A stretch of 64,000 nucleotides of DNA from Marinomonas sp. KMM3893 (lineage in GTDB: Bacteria > Pseudomonadota > Gammaproteobacteria > Pseudomonadales > Marinomonadaceae). The position numbers were made by a program, and so were the translations under genes. Positions 44,153 through 52,938 of this stretch are shown here, in pieces. The notes beneath the pieces are model-generated. The model searched no databases, was not told the origin of the DNA, and worked only from the letters and a program-made list of their open reading frames with translations. Each line of letters begins with the position of its first letter. The stretch's first letter is position 1. The stretch lies in assembly GCF_004352855.1 (NCBI RefSeq), contig NZ_SJSC01000002.1:434001-498000 (forward strand), read 5' to 3'.

Positions 44153-44956
44153 TTAGTTGCTGTTAGTTGAGTCGAATATTTTATCCGCATTGCCTTCAAT
44201 AAAGCTGTCGAATAAGACGCCATCTGGTGTCTTATGACGACGCGCGAACTCATAGAAGCAACTTGGGATGGTGCTGGTTTTGGCGTCTGAAAAAGTGTAT
44301 TCGATCTTGTCGGCCATAGTGGAAGACTGTTCGAGGTAGACACTTGGTGAGCCTTTTACTAAACCGCCGACTTCATTTAGGCGATAGCCTTGGTCTAACA
44401 GTAATTGGTTCACCTGTTCGATGCTGGTAAAGCCTTCTAACAGATTAATGCTCACCGTAAAGTGATTTGCTTGTAACCCCATAGTGGATAGCCAGGCCGC
44501 ATATTCACTGTGTTCGGTGAGTGTTTGATAGTCGTCGAATGACAATGGCTGCCATAAGGTACCGGACCAAAATACGGCTGGCGACTGAACAGCGTCTGCC
44601 GGAATTTGTTTGATCATGGTCTGGATGATGGCTTGGCAATTGTCAGGGAGCTCGTCCACCAGTAGTTCTGACAAAAAGATCTTAGGCAATTCGTCATGCT
44701 CTGGGTGTTTGTAACAGCGCGCCACTAGGTGTTTATTCTCAAAGCGAAAAGCACCGTAAGCTTGGTAGCCCATGCTGAGCAGCTGAGGCTCTAATTTTGC
44801 CAACGAAACCGGTGAGTTAGCGAAGGTGCGAAACGCAACATGATCATTAAGAACGCTTTCTCCATGGCTTTTAAACAAAGCTTGGATACGGTTAGCTTGA
44901 GGAGTCACCTTAATGTACTGCTGCCATAGAGAGTCGAAAAATTCTGATGCTTGCAT
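44153..44956 (-). CDS. hglS: DUF1338 protein, HglS-like 2-oxoadipate dioxygenase/decarboxylase
   Basis: 267 residues. DUF1338 landmarks include NDHVAFRTFANSPVSLAKLE, the metal-binding NHFTVSIN, KIEYTFSD and IPSCFYEFARRH. Characterised members (HglS of Pseudomonas putida) convert 2-oxoadipate to D-2-hydroxyglutarate in lysine degradation using a non-heme iron vicinal-oxygen-chelate-type fold. This one is shorter than HglS (about 460), like the compact subgroup. The neighbours are aminoadipate-semialdehyde dehydrogenase and a pipecolate-type oxidase, which makes this role likely. Confidence 0.8.
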   Translation of the reverse strand: MQASEFFDSLWQQYIKVTPQANRIQALFKSHGESVLNDHVAFRTFANSPVSLAKLEPQLLSMGYQAYGAFRFENKHLVARCYKHPEHDELPKIFLSELLVDELPDNCQAIIQTMIKQIPADAVQSPAVFWSGTLWQPLSFDDYQTLTEHSEYAAWLSTMGLQANHFTVSINLLEGFTSIEQVNQLLLDQGYRLNEVGGLVKGSPSVYLEQSSTMADKIEYTFSDAKTSTIPSCFYEFARRHKTPDGVLFDSFIEGNADKIFDSTNSN

Positions 44957-45041
44957 AACTTACCTCTAAAAATAGGATGACGGTTGATAACGACTTTACT
45001 GGATGCGTTGACCCACCGACAAAGGGTAAAAACGCACTTAG

Positions 45042-45923
45042 TCATGCAAAAAAATTATGCGGGTCACGGTGCTTCGGGGCTTTTTTACTAAATAAACTGC
45101 TTTTGGTCATTAAAATAGTGTTGATCACATACGCAGGAAAACTGTGTTCTTTGCTGTGAGCAAGGCCGACTACTCGTTTCAGCGCAATGTCATTTAACGT
45201 GCGTAATACTATGTCGCCACGGCCGCGTGATGAGTGTTCTGGGATCAGTGAAATGCCTAAGCCTGCGGCCACCAGATCGAGTGCGTATTCTTCGGTTTTC
45301 ACTTGTGCGCGAACATCGGTGGTGAGCCCTTGCTTTTGCATAATGAAGTTCCAAGATTCCAAAATATCGCAGGGTGTGCGCGAGACAAAAGGTTGTTTGT
45401 CGATCTGCTTGATAGAAAGCGAGGTGTAATCGGCCAACCAATAGCCAACCGGCATAGCAATGACGTAATCGTCTTCCCAAAGTGGGTAAAACACATCGTC
45501 TTCGTTTATGTAGTTGCTGCAGGTAAAGCGTAAGTCGGCACTTTCAGAGGCGTCAACCAAGCTTAATGTCAGCCCCGGAATGTCATCGAGCATGGTTTTA
45601 ATGACTTGGCTGATTAAGGTGCCAGATAAAAAAGGCGCCAAAGAAATGGACAGCGCCAGAGGTTTGGCACTGTGGCGGAACATGTCTTTGAGATTGCTGA
45701 ATTCATTCACCATACGACAAGCGTGAGGGTAGAGCTGTGTGCCACTGTCCGTGGGCGCCACTCCCTTAGAGTGACGAACAAACAGCTTGGTGTCTAAATC
45801 CTCTTCCAGTTGCGCTAAGGTGGCCGAAATAGACGGCTGAGCAATAAAGCAGCGTTTTGCTGCTGCGCTTAAGCTGCGTTCTTCAAAAACTGCAATGAAG
45901 TACCTAAGTGATCGAACGTCCAT
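45042..45923 (-). CDS. LysR-family regulator, between hglS and amaB
   Basis: 293 residues. The helix-turn-helix (LRYFIAVFEERSLSAAAKRC, FIAQPSISATLAQLEEDLDT) and effector domain with LVAAGLGISLIPEHSS are typical LysR. It is the gene just upstream of hglS on the same strand (85 bp gap) and divergent from amaB (192 bp), so it is the best candidate regulator for both. Probable ligand: a lysine-pathway intermediate (inference). Confidence 0.9.
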   Translation of the reverse strand: MDVRSLRYFIAVFEERSLSAAAKRCFIAQPSISATLAQLEEDLDTKLFVRHSKGVAPTDSGTQLYPHACRMVNEFSNLKDMFRHSAKPLALSISLAPFLSGTLISQVIKTMLDDIPGLTLSLVDASESADLRFTCSNYINEDDVFYPLWEDDYVIAMPVGYWLADYTSLSIKQIDKQPFVSRTPCDILESWNFIMQKQGLTTDVRAQVKTEEYALDLVAAGLGISLIPEHSSRGRGDIVLRTLNDIALKRVVGLAHSKEHSFPAYVINTILMTKSSLFSKKAPKHRDPHNFFA

Positions 45924-46115
45924 AAAGAGAGCCTCAGAAGCCTGTGTTTTACTGAGTATGGAGCAGGCTATAGGTAAAAACTAGACCTCCCTCAGGAAAA
46001 CGGTATTTCTCATCATTGACTAAGCTGAGTAAGGTGTTGGAAAGACTTGAGCGCGGCAAATTGACCATCAGCGCTTTCTCTATTTGTCATTTCACCAAGA
46101 TTACAGAGGTTCAGA

Positions 46116-47660
46116 ATGTCATTAACTTGCTTAGAAACATTGGGTGTTAATCAACTAAAACAGGGCGATACTTTCTACAGTGTGTTGACCGGTAATACAC
46201 GAGCCTTGGGTGACGGCAGTGAATTTTCTGCGCACAGCCCCATTGACGGCGCGCGCTTGTCACAATTCAACAATGCCACACCAGCACAGTTAGAAGGCGT
46301 CAGTGCAGAACTAAGAGACGCCTTTAGCGTATTGCGAACCATTCCAGCGCCACGTCGTGGTGAGTTGGTGCGTCGTATTGGTGAAGAAGCTCGTAAATAC
46401 AAAGAAGAGCTGGCTCAAGTCATTTCATTAGAAGCGGGCAAGATTGTTCCTGAAGCCTTGGGTGAAGTTCAAGAATGGATCGATGTCTGTGACTTTGCGG
46501 TCGGTCAATCTCGTATGTTGCATGGTTTGTCGATTGTTTCTGAACGTCCAGGGCATCGAATGATGGAGCAATGGCAACCACTAGGCCCTGTTGCGGTGAT
46601 TACGGCGTTTAATTTCCCGATGGCCGTGTGGGCGTGGAATACCATGCTTGGGCTGGTTTGTGGTGACCCTGTGTTATTAAAACCGTCTGAAAAGGCGCCT
46701 TTGTGTGCCTTGGCCATGTATCAAATCGCGCAGAATGTATTGGCGGATATGCCAGACATTCCAAAAGCGGCGGTGTCTGTGATGATAGGTGGTCGAGATT
46801 TAGGGGAGGCCATTGCCGCTAGCAATACTTTCCCACTCGTGTCGGCGACAGGATCAACGGCCATGGGTCGAGCAGTGGCGACGACTGTGGCTGGTCGTTT
46901 AGGGCGCTCTTTACTAGAACTTGGTGGCAATAATGCCATGATAGTGTCGGATTCCGCCGATTTGGATCTAGCCTTGCGGGCGATTGTGTTTTCCGCCGCG
47001 GGTACTGCGGGACAACGTTGCACAACCTTACGTCGCCTTATTACTCATACTTCTGTGGTAGATGGCGTGGTAGCACGTTTGGCGAAATCTTATACCTCAT
47101 TACCGATTGGTAACCCATTAGAAGAAGGCACTTTAGTCGGGCCCTTGGTGGATGAAGGCAGCTTTGCACGCATGCAAGCGGCGTTAGAAACCGCGAAACA
47201 ACAAGGTGGAGAAATCATTTGTGGCGGACAACGCGTAACGGATGGCGTGCCAGCAGGTGGTTTTTATGTGGCCCCCGCCATTGTACGAATCGCTCACGAC
47301 GCTCCTATTGTTCACGAAGAAACCTTTGCGCCTATTTTGTACGTGCTAACGTACAGTGATTTCGAAGAAGCGATTGAAATTCAAAATGAAGTGCCACAAG
47401 GCTTATCTTCTGCGGTCTTCACCGAGCGTTTACGTGAAGCGGAATTGTTTATGTCGCCAGCGGGCTCAGATTGCGGTATTGCTAACGTCAATATTGGCAC
47501 CTCTGGCGCTGAAATCGGTGGTGCATTTGGTGGCGAAAAAGACACTGGTGGTGGTCGTGAGTCTGGTTCGGATGCGTGGAGAAACTACATGCGTCGCACC
47601 ACCAATACGATTAACTATGGCGGCGATCTGCCATTGGCTCAAGGCATTGTTTTTGAGTAA
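46116..47660 (+). CDS. amaB: L-aminoadipate-semialdehyde dehydrogenase (ALDH7-type)
   Basis: 514 residues of the ALDH7/antiquitin class. Key parts: FNFPMAVWAWNTMLGLVCGD, LELGGNNAMIVSDSADLDLA with the general-base Glu, catalytic Cys in AGTAGQRCTTLRRL, and the ALDH7 end GAEIGGAFGGEKDTGGGRES. It oxidises alpha-aminoadipate semialdehyde to 2-aminoadipate with NAD(P)+. The pipecolate oxidase-like gene follows in the same direction after a short hairpin. Confidence 0.93.
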   Translation: MSLTCLETLGVNQLKQGDTFYSVLTGNTRALGDGSEFSAHSPIDGARLSQFNNATPAQLEGVSAELRDAFSVLRTIPAPRRGELVRRIGEEARKYKEELAQVISLEAGKIVPEALGEVQEWIDVCDFAVGQSRMLHGLSIVSERPGHRMMEQWQPLGPVAVITAFNFPMAVWAWNTMLGLVCGDPVLLKPSEKAPLCALAMYQIAQNVLADMPDIPKAAVSVMIGGRDLGEAIAASNTFPLVSATGSTAMGRAVATTVAGRLGRSLLELGGNNAMIVSDSADLDLALRAIVFSAAGTAGQRCTTLRRLITHTSVVDGVVARLAKSYTSLPIGNPLEEGTLVGPLVDEGSFARMQAALETAKQQGGEIICGGQRVTDGVPAGGFYVAPAIVRIAHDAPIVHEETFAPILYVLTYSDFEEAIEIQNEVPQGLSSAVFTERLREAELFMSPAGSDCGIANVNIGTSGAEIGGAFGGEKDTGGGRESGSDAWRNYMRRTTNTINYGGDLPLAQGIVFE

Positions 47661-47688
47661 GGCTAGGTTGCGAGCATAGTGCAATACG

Positions 47689-47710
47689 CGGCGAGTTTGG
47701 CTCGCCGTTT
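47689..47710 (+). terminator. Weak hairpin between amaB and amaA
   Basis: CGGCGAG (47689-47695) pairs with CTCGCCG (47701-47707) followed by TTTATT. The T tract is short, so it may attenuate rather than fully terminate. Confidence 0.5.
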
Positions 47711-47795
47711 ATTGTGAGCCTTACCCAAGTAAGGTGTGTTGTTTATTCATCCATCCATTTCTAAGGCCGTTGTCGTCGGCTTTAAGGTCGTGAGT

Positions 47796-49067
47796 ATGCT
47801 GGAATCTGTGTGTGATTCTTTGTGGCGGGCCAGTGCACCAGAAGGCCCTAAGTTAGCGCCTTTAGAAGGGCGTCACGAGGTGCAGGTGGCGATTGTTGGT
47901 GGCGGTTTTACCGGTTTATCCGCGGCGCTTCACCTTGCTCAGTTAGGCTTGTCTGTTGCGGTTATTGAAGCGCAAGAAATTGGTTTTGGTGGTTCTGGCC
48001 GTAATGTGGGCTTGGTGAATGCTGGGGTTTGGCTGGAGCCAGATCAACTGGATAAAACCATAGGCGCGGACGCGGGACGAACCTTATATAACACCTTAGC
48101 AGACGCCCCCGAGTTGGTGTTTAGCTTGATCGAAAAGTATCAAATCCAATGCGAAGCGGTACGCCATGGTACTTTGCATGCGGGCGTGGGTAAGCCTGGC
48201 TTGGCGCAATTACAGCGCCGTTGTGAGCAGATGCAAATGCGCGGTGCGCCCGTGCAATTGCTGGACACCGCAGAAGCCCAAGCGCGCATTGGTTCAAGCA
48301 AGTTTAATTCTGCATTGTTCGACCCTAGGGCCGGCACGATTCAGCCATTAGCCTACGCTCGTGGGTTGGCAAAGGCGGCCCTAAAAGAGGGGGCTTTGCT
48401 GTTTGATCACTCTCCCGTCAGCAGCGTGCAACCTTCGTCAGAGGGCTGGATTGTGAATACGCCAGATGGCGAAGTTCACGCCCAAAAAGTCGTCTTGGCG
48501 ACCAATGCGTACAGCGAACATGGGGTAAAGGAGCAAGCGCGTAAATTTGTGCCCATCTTTTACAGCCAGTTAGCCAGCCAACCGTTAACGCCCGCTCAGC
48601 TGGCGCAGATTTTACCGAACGGTGAAGGGGTATGGGACACCTGTACTGTGATGAGTTCTTTTCGGCTTGACCAGCAAGGGCGTTTGATTTTTGGTGGTAT
48701 GGGCGGAGAAGGCGGTGCCTTATCTAATTGGGCGTCTCAACGAGTGTGTGAGCTGTTTCCGTTTTTGAATAAGGTGGAATGGGCGTATTCGTGGAGTGGC
48801 AAAATTGCCTACAGTGAGGATCATTTGCCCCATTGTCAGCAATTACAGCGCGGGCTGTTCAGTGTTGCAGGGTACAGCGGTCGTGGTATTGGCCCGGGCA
48901 CCATGATGGGGAAAGAGCTGGCGGAGTGGTTTGCAGGGAAACGAGACGCTTTGTCTGTGCCCACTACCATGCTGCGCGATATTCCATTACGGGAGTTGAA
49001 ACGTCTATTTTACGAAGTGGGCGCGCACACTTATCACCTAGGCCAAAAAACACATGCTTTTGATTAG
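47796..49067 (+). CDS. amaA: FAD-dependent oxidoreductase, AmaA/pipecolate-oxidase-like
   Basis: About 423 residues of the DAO (glycine/D-amino acid oxidase) family. FAD dinucleotide motif VAIVGGGFTGLSAALHLAQL, VIEAQEIGFGGSGRNVGLVN, and C-terminal LFSVAGYSGRGIGPGTMMGK are visible. ATG 47796 is preferred with AAGG upstream; a GTG at 47736 adds 20 residues without a better RBS. Beside amaB and hglS it most likely oxidises L-pipecolate toward piperideine-6-carboxylate/aminoadipate semialdehyde. Substrate inferred from context. Confidence 0.8.
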   Translation: MLESVCDSLWRASAPEGPKLAPLEGRHEVQVAIVGGGFTGLSAALHLAQLGLSVAVIEAQEIGFGGSGRNVGLVNAGVWLEPDQLDKTIGADAGRTLYNTLADAPELVFSLIEKYQIQCEAVRHGTLHAGVGKPGLAQLQRRCEQMQMRGAPVQLLDTAEAQARIGSSKFNSALFDPRAGTIQPLAYARGLAKAALKEGALLFDHSPVSSVQPSSEGWIVNTPDGEVHAQKVVLATNAYSEHGVKEQARKFVPIFYSQLASQPLTPAQLAQILPNGEGVWDTCTVMSSFRLDQQGRLIFGGMGGEGGALSNWASQRVCELFPFLNKVEWAYSWSGKIAYSEDHLPHCQQLQRGLFSVAGYSGRGIGPGTMMGKELAEWFAGKRDALSVPTTMLRDIPLRELKRLFYEVGAHTYHLGQKTHAFD

Positions 49068-49096
49068 CTTAATCGGATGATTTGACAATAAAAACG

Positions 49097-49125
49097 AAGG
49101 AATGCGCAATTTTAGGGCATTCCTT
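49097..49125 (+). terminator. Hairpin after amaA
   Basis: AAGGAATGC (49097-49105) pairs with GCATTCCTT (49117-49125), followed by TTG, 30 bp after the amaA stop. Confidence 0.6.
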
Positions 49126-49196
49126 TGTATGCCTAATAAGCTTAAGGTAGAGTATATTTTTATCCCTCTATCACCTTAGAATGAAGTGGCCAAAGA

Positions 49197-50102
49197 ATGC
49201 GGAGATATATCCCGTCGTCAACCGCGCTCAAATGTTTTGAAGCGTCGGTTAGGCACCTTAGCTTTACGCGCGCGGCACAAGAGTTACACCTAACTCAAAG
49301 TGCTGTGAGTCGTCAGATTCGTAATCTGGAAGAGTTTTTATCTCGTGACTTATTTATTCGTTTAAACAAACGCTTAGTTCTTACTGGCACTGGGGCGGCT
49401 TATTACAAAGAAGTCGTACCCTTACTCGATGGTATGGAGAATGCGTGTTTGCGCATGCTGCATAGAGAAGACGAAAAAACAACGTTGACCATTTCGGCGT
49501 TGCCGACCTTTGCTTCCCATTGGTTGGTTCCTCAATTGGCTGAATTCCAGCAAACGTACCCACAGTTTCAAATCAAAGTTCGTTCCCTCGATGACGCGGC
49601 GAAAATCGACCCTGAATGTATCGATATCATTCTTCACTATGGTGGCGATCATTGGCCTCGTGCTGTCTCGCATCAGCTGATGCAAGAGAAGGTCGTCGCT
49701 GTGTGCTCTCCCGCTTTGTTAGCGCAATATCAAGACCAGCAAACCGATGGGCAATGGCAATGCAGCGACGTGGTTAAGCTCCCTTTGCTGCACTCGTCTG
49801 CGCGTATTAATGCTTGGCCCGATTGGATGGTGGCGCAGGGATTAGAAAGTGGCTCCTTTGCTGGCACCTCGTTCGAGCATTTTCATATGCTGATTGAAGC
49901 GGCGAAAAACAGCATGGGCGTGGCGGTCATTCCGAGTATCTTAGCGCAAGGTAGCCTAAACAATGGTGATCTCGTTGCGCCTTTTGGTGATGAAGTGGCG
50001 ACCCCCCATGAATACTTGTTGTCTTATCCGGCCGACAAAGCCGATTTAGAGCAAGTGGTGACTTTTCGAGATTGGTTGTTGGCCAAACAAGCCCGATCAT
50101 AA
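49197..50102 (+). CDS. LysR-family regulator (GcvA-like)
   Basis: 301 residues. Helix-turn-helix SFTRAAQELHLTQSAVSRQI, then RNLEEFLSRDLFIRLNKRLV, in the GcvA/TrpI-type subgroup. The effector domain contains PLLHSSARINAWPDW and MGVAVIPSILAQGSL. It follows amaA on the same strand with a hairpin between and lies 101 bp before gpmI. It may co-regulate lysine catabolism or act elsewhere. Confidence 0.88.
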   Translation: MRRYIPSSTALKCFEASVRHLSFTRAAQELHLTQSAVSRQIRNLEEFLSRDLFIRLNKRLVLTGTGAAYYKEVVPLLDGMENACLRMLHREDEKTTLTISALPTFASHWLVPQLAEFQQTYPQFQIKVRSLDDAAKIDPECIDIILHYGGDHWPRAVSHQLMQEKVVAVCSPALLAQYQDQQTDGQWQCSDVVKLPLLHSSARINAWPDWMVAQGLESGSFAGTSFEHFHMLIEAAKNSMGVAVIPSILAQGSLNNGDLVAPFGDEVATPHEYLLSYPADKADLEQVVTFRDWLLAKQARS

Positions 50103-50203
50103 AGAGAATTAATAAGCGGAATAGTCTTGTCAGTCTGTAACTAAATTACACGCCTGTGATAGTATCGAACCATCGTCATGTTTAATTTACGGGACACATT
50201 ACC

Positions 50204-51733
50204 ATGAATAAAAAGACCACCGCACTCTTCATCCTTGATGGATGGGGTTACAGCGAAACTTCCCAATCGAATGCCATTGCTGCAGCAAACACGCCTAACT
50301 GGGATCGTTTGTGGGAGAACCGCGCGCACACCTTAATCAAAACATCGGGTTTGGCCGTTGGTTTGCCAGAAGGCCAGATGGGCAACTCTGAAGTTGGCCA
50401 TATGAATCTAGGTGCGGGTCGAGTGGTTTATCAAAACTTTACTCGTATTGGTAAAGCCATTTCTGATGGTTCGTTTTTTGAAAATACGGCCTTGGTTAAT
50501 GCTGTCGATAAAGCGGTTACCGCGGGCAAAGCTGTGCATATTCTAGGCTTGCTTTCGAACGGTGGTGTGCACAGTCATCATGAGCAAATCATGGCAATGT
50601 GTGAGCTAGCCGTTAAACGTGGCGCCAAAGCGGTTTATGTTCATGGCTTTACGGATGGCCGTGATACGCCACCGCGTTCAGCACAAACACCGATTATGGA
50701 ATTAGAAGCCAAGCTTGCGGAATTGGGCGTTGGTAAAATCGCTACCTTAACGGGTCGTTATTTTGCAATGGACCGAGACAATCGCTGGGATCGTGTGCAA
50801 ACCGCCTACGACGCGATCGTATTAGGTGAAGGCCAGTTCCAAGCCGAGTCTGCAGAACAAGCGATTCAAGCCGCTTACGAGCGAGATGAAAATGATGAGT
50901 TTGTCAAAGCGACCGTCATTGGTGAGCCTGTGCCAGTTGAAGATGGCGATGCGATTGTATTTGCGAACTTCCGTCCGGATCGTGCGCGCCAACTAACCCG
51001 TGCTTTTACTGAGCAAGAATTTGCTGGTTTTGAGCGTAAAGCGCACCCTGCGTACGCGTCGTTCGTGACCTTTACAGAATTTGCCTCAGACATTGCTGCC
51101 GATGTGGCCTTCCCGCCATTGGCGTTGAGCAACACCCTAGGCGAAGTGCTTTCTAAGTCTGGTAAAAAACAACTGCGCATTGCGGAAACCGAAAAATACG
51201 CCCACGTTACCTTTTTCTTTAATGGTGGCGAAGAAGCGGTGTTTGATGGGGAAGATCGTGAATTGATTCCCTCTCCTAATGTAGCCACCTATGACCTGAA
51301 GCCAGAAATGAGCGCGCCAGAAGTCACAGATAAGCTGGTGGAAGTGATCGAAGCGGGCAAATACGACACCATTATTTGTAACTTTGCGAATGGTGATATG
51401 GTTGGGCACAGTGGTATTTTCGATGCAGCGGTAAAAGCGGTCGAAGCGGTAGACGCATGTTTAGGCCGAATTATGGCGGCGTTGAAAGTGAATGGCGGCC
51501 AATGTTTGGTCACCGCAGACCACGGTAATGTTGAGCAAATGCTAAGCAATGACGGGTCTCAGCCATTGACCTCTCATACGATTGGTCCTGTTCCTTTGGT
51601 GCTTTTCTCTCCCACTCCAGGTCTTGGTCTTAAAGAAGGTTCTTTGTGTGACATCGCGCCGACTTTGTTGGACATGATGGGCATGGAAAAACCTGAAGAA
51701 ATGAGTGGCGTTAGTCTGCTCACACGCCAGTGA
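50204..51733 (+). CDS. gpmI: Cofactor-independent phosphoglycerate mutase
   Basis: A 509-residue manganese-dependent mutase interconverting 3- and 2-phosphoglycerate. FILDGWGY, the catalytic-Ser segment [42 protein letters not shown] and [10 protein letters not shown] are all present. Length is standard (about 510). It starts the gpmI-envC-ctpA-yibQ block of glycolysis and cell-division envelope genes. Confidence 0.97.
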   Translation: MNKKTTALFILDGWGYSETSQSNAIAAANTPNWDRLWENRAHTLIKTSGLAVGLPEGQMGNSEVGHMNLGAGRVVYQNFTRIGKAISDGSFFENTALVNAVDKAVTAGKAVHILGLLSNGGVHSHHEQIMAMCELAVKRGAKAVYVHGFTDGRDTPPRSAQTPIMELEAKLAELGVGKIATLTGRYFAMDRDNRWDRVQTAYDAIVLGEGQFQAESAEQAIQAAYERDENDEFVKATVIGEPVPVEDGDAIVFANFRPDRARQLTRAFTEQEFAGFERKAHPAYASFVTFTEFASDIAADVAFPPLALSNTLGEVLSKSGKKQLRIAETEKYAHVTFFFNGGEEAVFDGEDRELIPSPNVATYDLKPEMSAPEVTDKLVEVIEAGKYDTIICNFANGDMVGHSGIFDAAVKAVEAVDACLGRIMAALKVNGGQCLVTADHGNVEQMLSNDGSQPLTSHTIGPVPLVLFSPTPGLGLKEGSLCDIAPTLLDMMGMEKPEEMSGVSLLTRQ

Positions 51734-51740
51734 GGCATTG

Positions 51741-52883
51741 ATGACTTTATTATGTCGTCATGTGTTCTGTGTCGTATTGCTCTTGTTGTCCAGTGTGAGC
51801 TGGGCAGCAGGGGAGCCTAAAACGCCACAAGAAGCCAAACAGCAAATTCAAGCATTGCAGCAAGATTTGAAAAAGCTGAATGCTTGGTTGAAGGATACAA
51901 AGTCTCAGCGTTCTGATGTGGAAAAAGAATTAGAAGGCAAAGAGAAGGCGATTCAGGGATTGCTTAACAAGATTCAAAACTTGAAAGACAGCCTGAAGAA
52001 GGGGGAAAAGCAGCTTGGCCAGCTAAAGCAGCAGCAGCAAACTCTTCAGCTTAGTATCCAAAAACAAAACGAACAAATAGCCGCCCAATTAAGGGCGGTT
52101 TATCGTTCCGGTAAGCAAGAAGGCATTAAGTTGCTGCTCAATGGGTCAGACACTGCGACCTCGATGCGCTTGCTGCAATACAATCGTTATTTCTCAACGG
52201 CTCGACAATCCCTTATTAATGGCTATGCGAATGAGGTGAATGACCTCAATTTGGTGGAAAAAAGCCTGCGCCAGAAACGCGCTCAACAAGCCCAAGAAGA
52301 AGCCTCATTAATAGAACAACGCAATCAACTCAGCCAAGAGAAAACCGCGCGTCGCGCCCTATTGGCTAAGTTGGATAAAGATTTAGCAAAAGGCAATCAG
52401 CGTTCTCAGCGTTTGGCGCAAAACCAACAAGAGCTTAAAGAAATGCTGAAGCGCCTAGAAGAAGCATTGGCAGATGTGAAGCTGCCTGACCAAGACGTGC
52501 CTTTCTCATCACAGAAGGGCAAGCTAGTAAGCCCATTGAGAAAACTCGTACGTTTGCCCACTGACGGCAAGGTAAACCTTGGCGGAGTGACCCTTGAGGC
52601 CAAAGAGGGCACACAGGTACACGCTATTTTTAATGGTCGAGTGGTGTTTGCTGATTGGTTACGAGGGTTCGGATTTTTAATGATTATTGACCATGGAGAT
52701 GGTTATATGTCTCTTTATGGTTACAACCAGAGCCTGTTAAAAGAAGTGGGCGAATGGGTGAATAGTAATGATGTGGTTGCGACGGTTGGCAGCTCAGGTG
52801 GACGCTCGGACGCGGCTCTCTTTTTTGCCATTAGACACAATGGTGCACCTTTAACGCCGCTCTCTTGGGTACGGTCTAGTTGA
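51741..52883 (+). CDS. envC: EnvC murein hydrolase activator
   Basis: 380 residues: signal peptide ending SWA (about residue 23), a long periplasmic coiled coil (about 28-260) and a C-terminal LytM domain (ADWLRGFGFLMIIDHGDGYM, SLYGYNQSLLKEVGEWV, VGSSGGRSDAALFFAIRHNG). Zinc ligands are degenerate as in EnvC, which activates AmiA/AmiB rather than cutting peptidoglycan. Start ATG 51741 has GAGG 6 nt upstream and lies 7 bp after gpmI. Confidence 0.93.
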   Translation: MTLLCRHVFCVVLLLLSSVSWAAGEPKTPQEAKQQIQALQQDLKKLNAWLKDTKSQRSDVEKELEGKEKAIQGLLNKIQNLKDSLKKGEKQLGQLKQQQQTLQLSIQKQNEQIAAQLRAVYRSGKQEGIKLLLNGSDTATSMRLLQYNRYFSTARQSLINGYANEVNDLNLVEKSLRQKRAQQAQEEASLIEQRNQLSQEKTARRALLAKLDKDLAKGNQRSQRLAQNQQELKEMLKRLEEALADVKLPDQDVPFSSQKGKLVSPLRKLVRLPTDGKVNLGGVTLEAKEGTQVHAIFNGRVVFADWLRGFGFLMIIDHGDGYMSLYGYNQSLLKEVGEWVNSNDVVATVGSSGGRSDAALFFAIRHNGAPLTPLSWVRSS

Positions 52884-52938
52884 CCCCTAGTAGCAATAAA
52901 TGTGTTTTTGTATACATGGCACAACAACAGGAAAAAAT

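Noticed and set aside
46030-46060. Sigma-54 promoter before amaB
   Set aside because: GG and GC have the right spacing, but the -12 element reads GAGC instead of TTGC.
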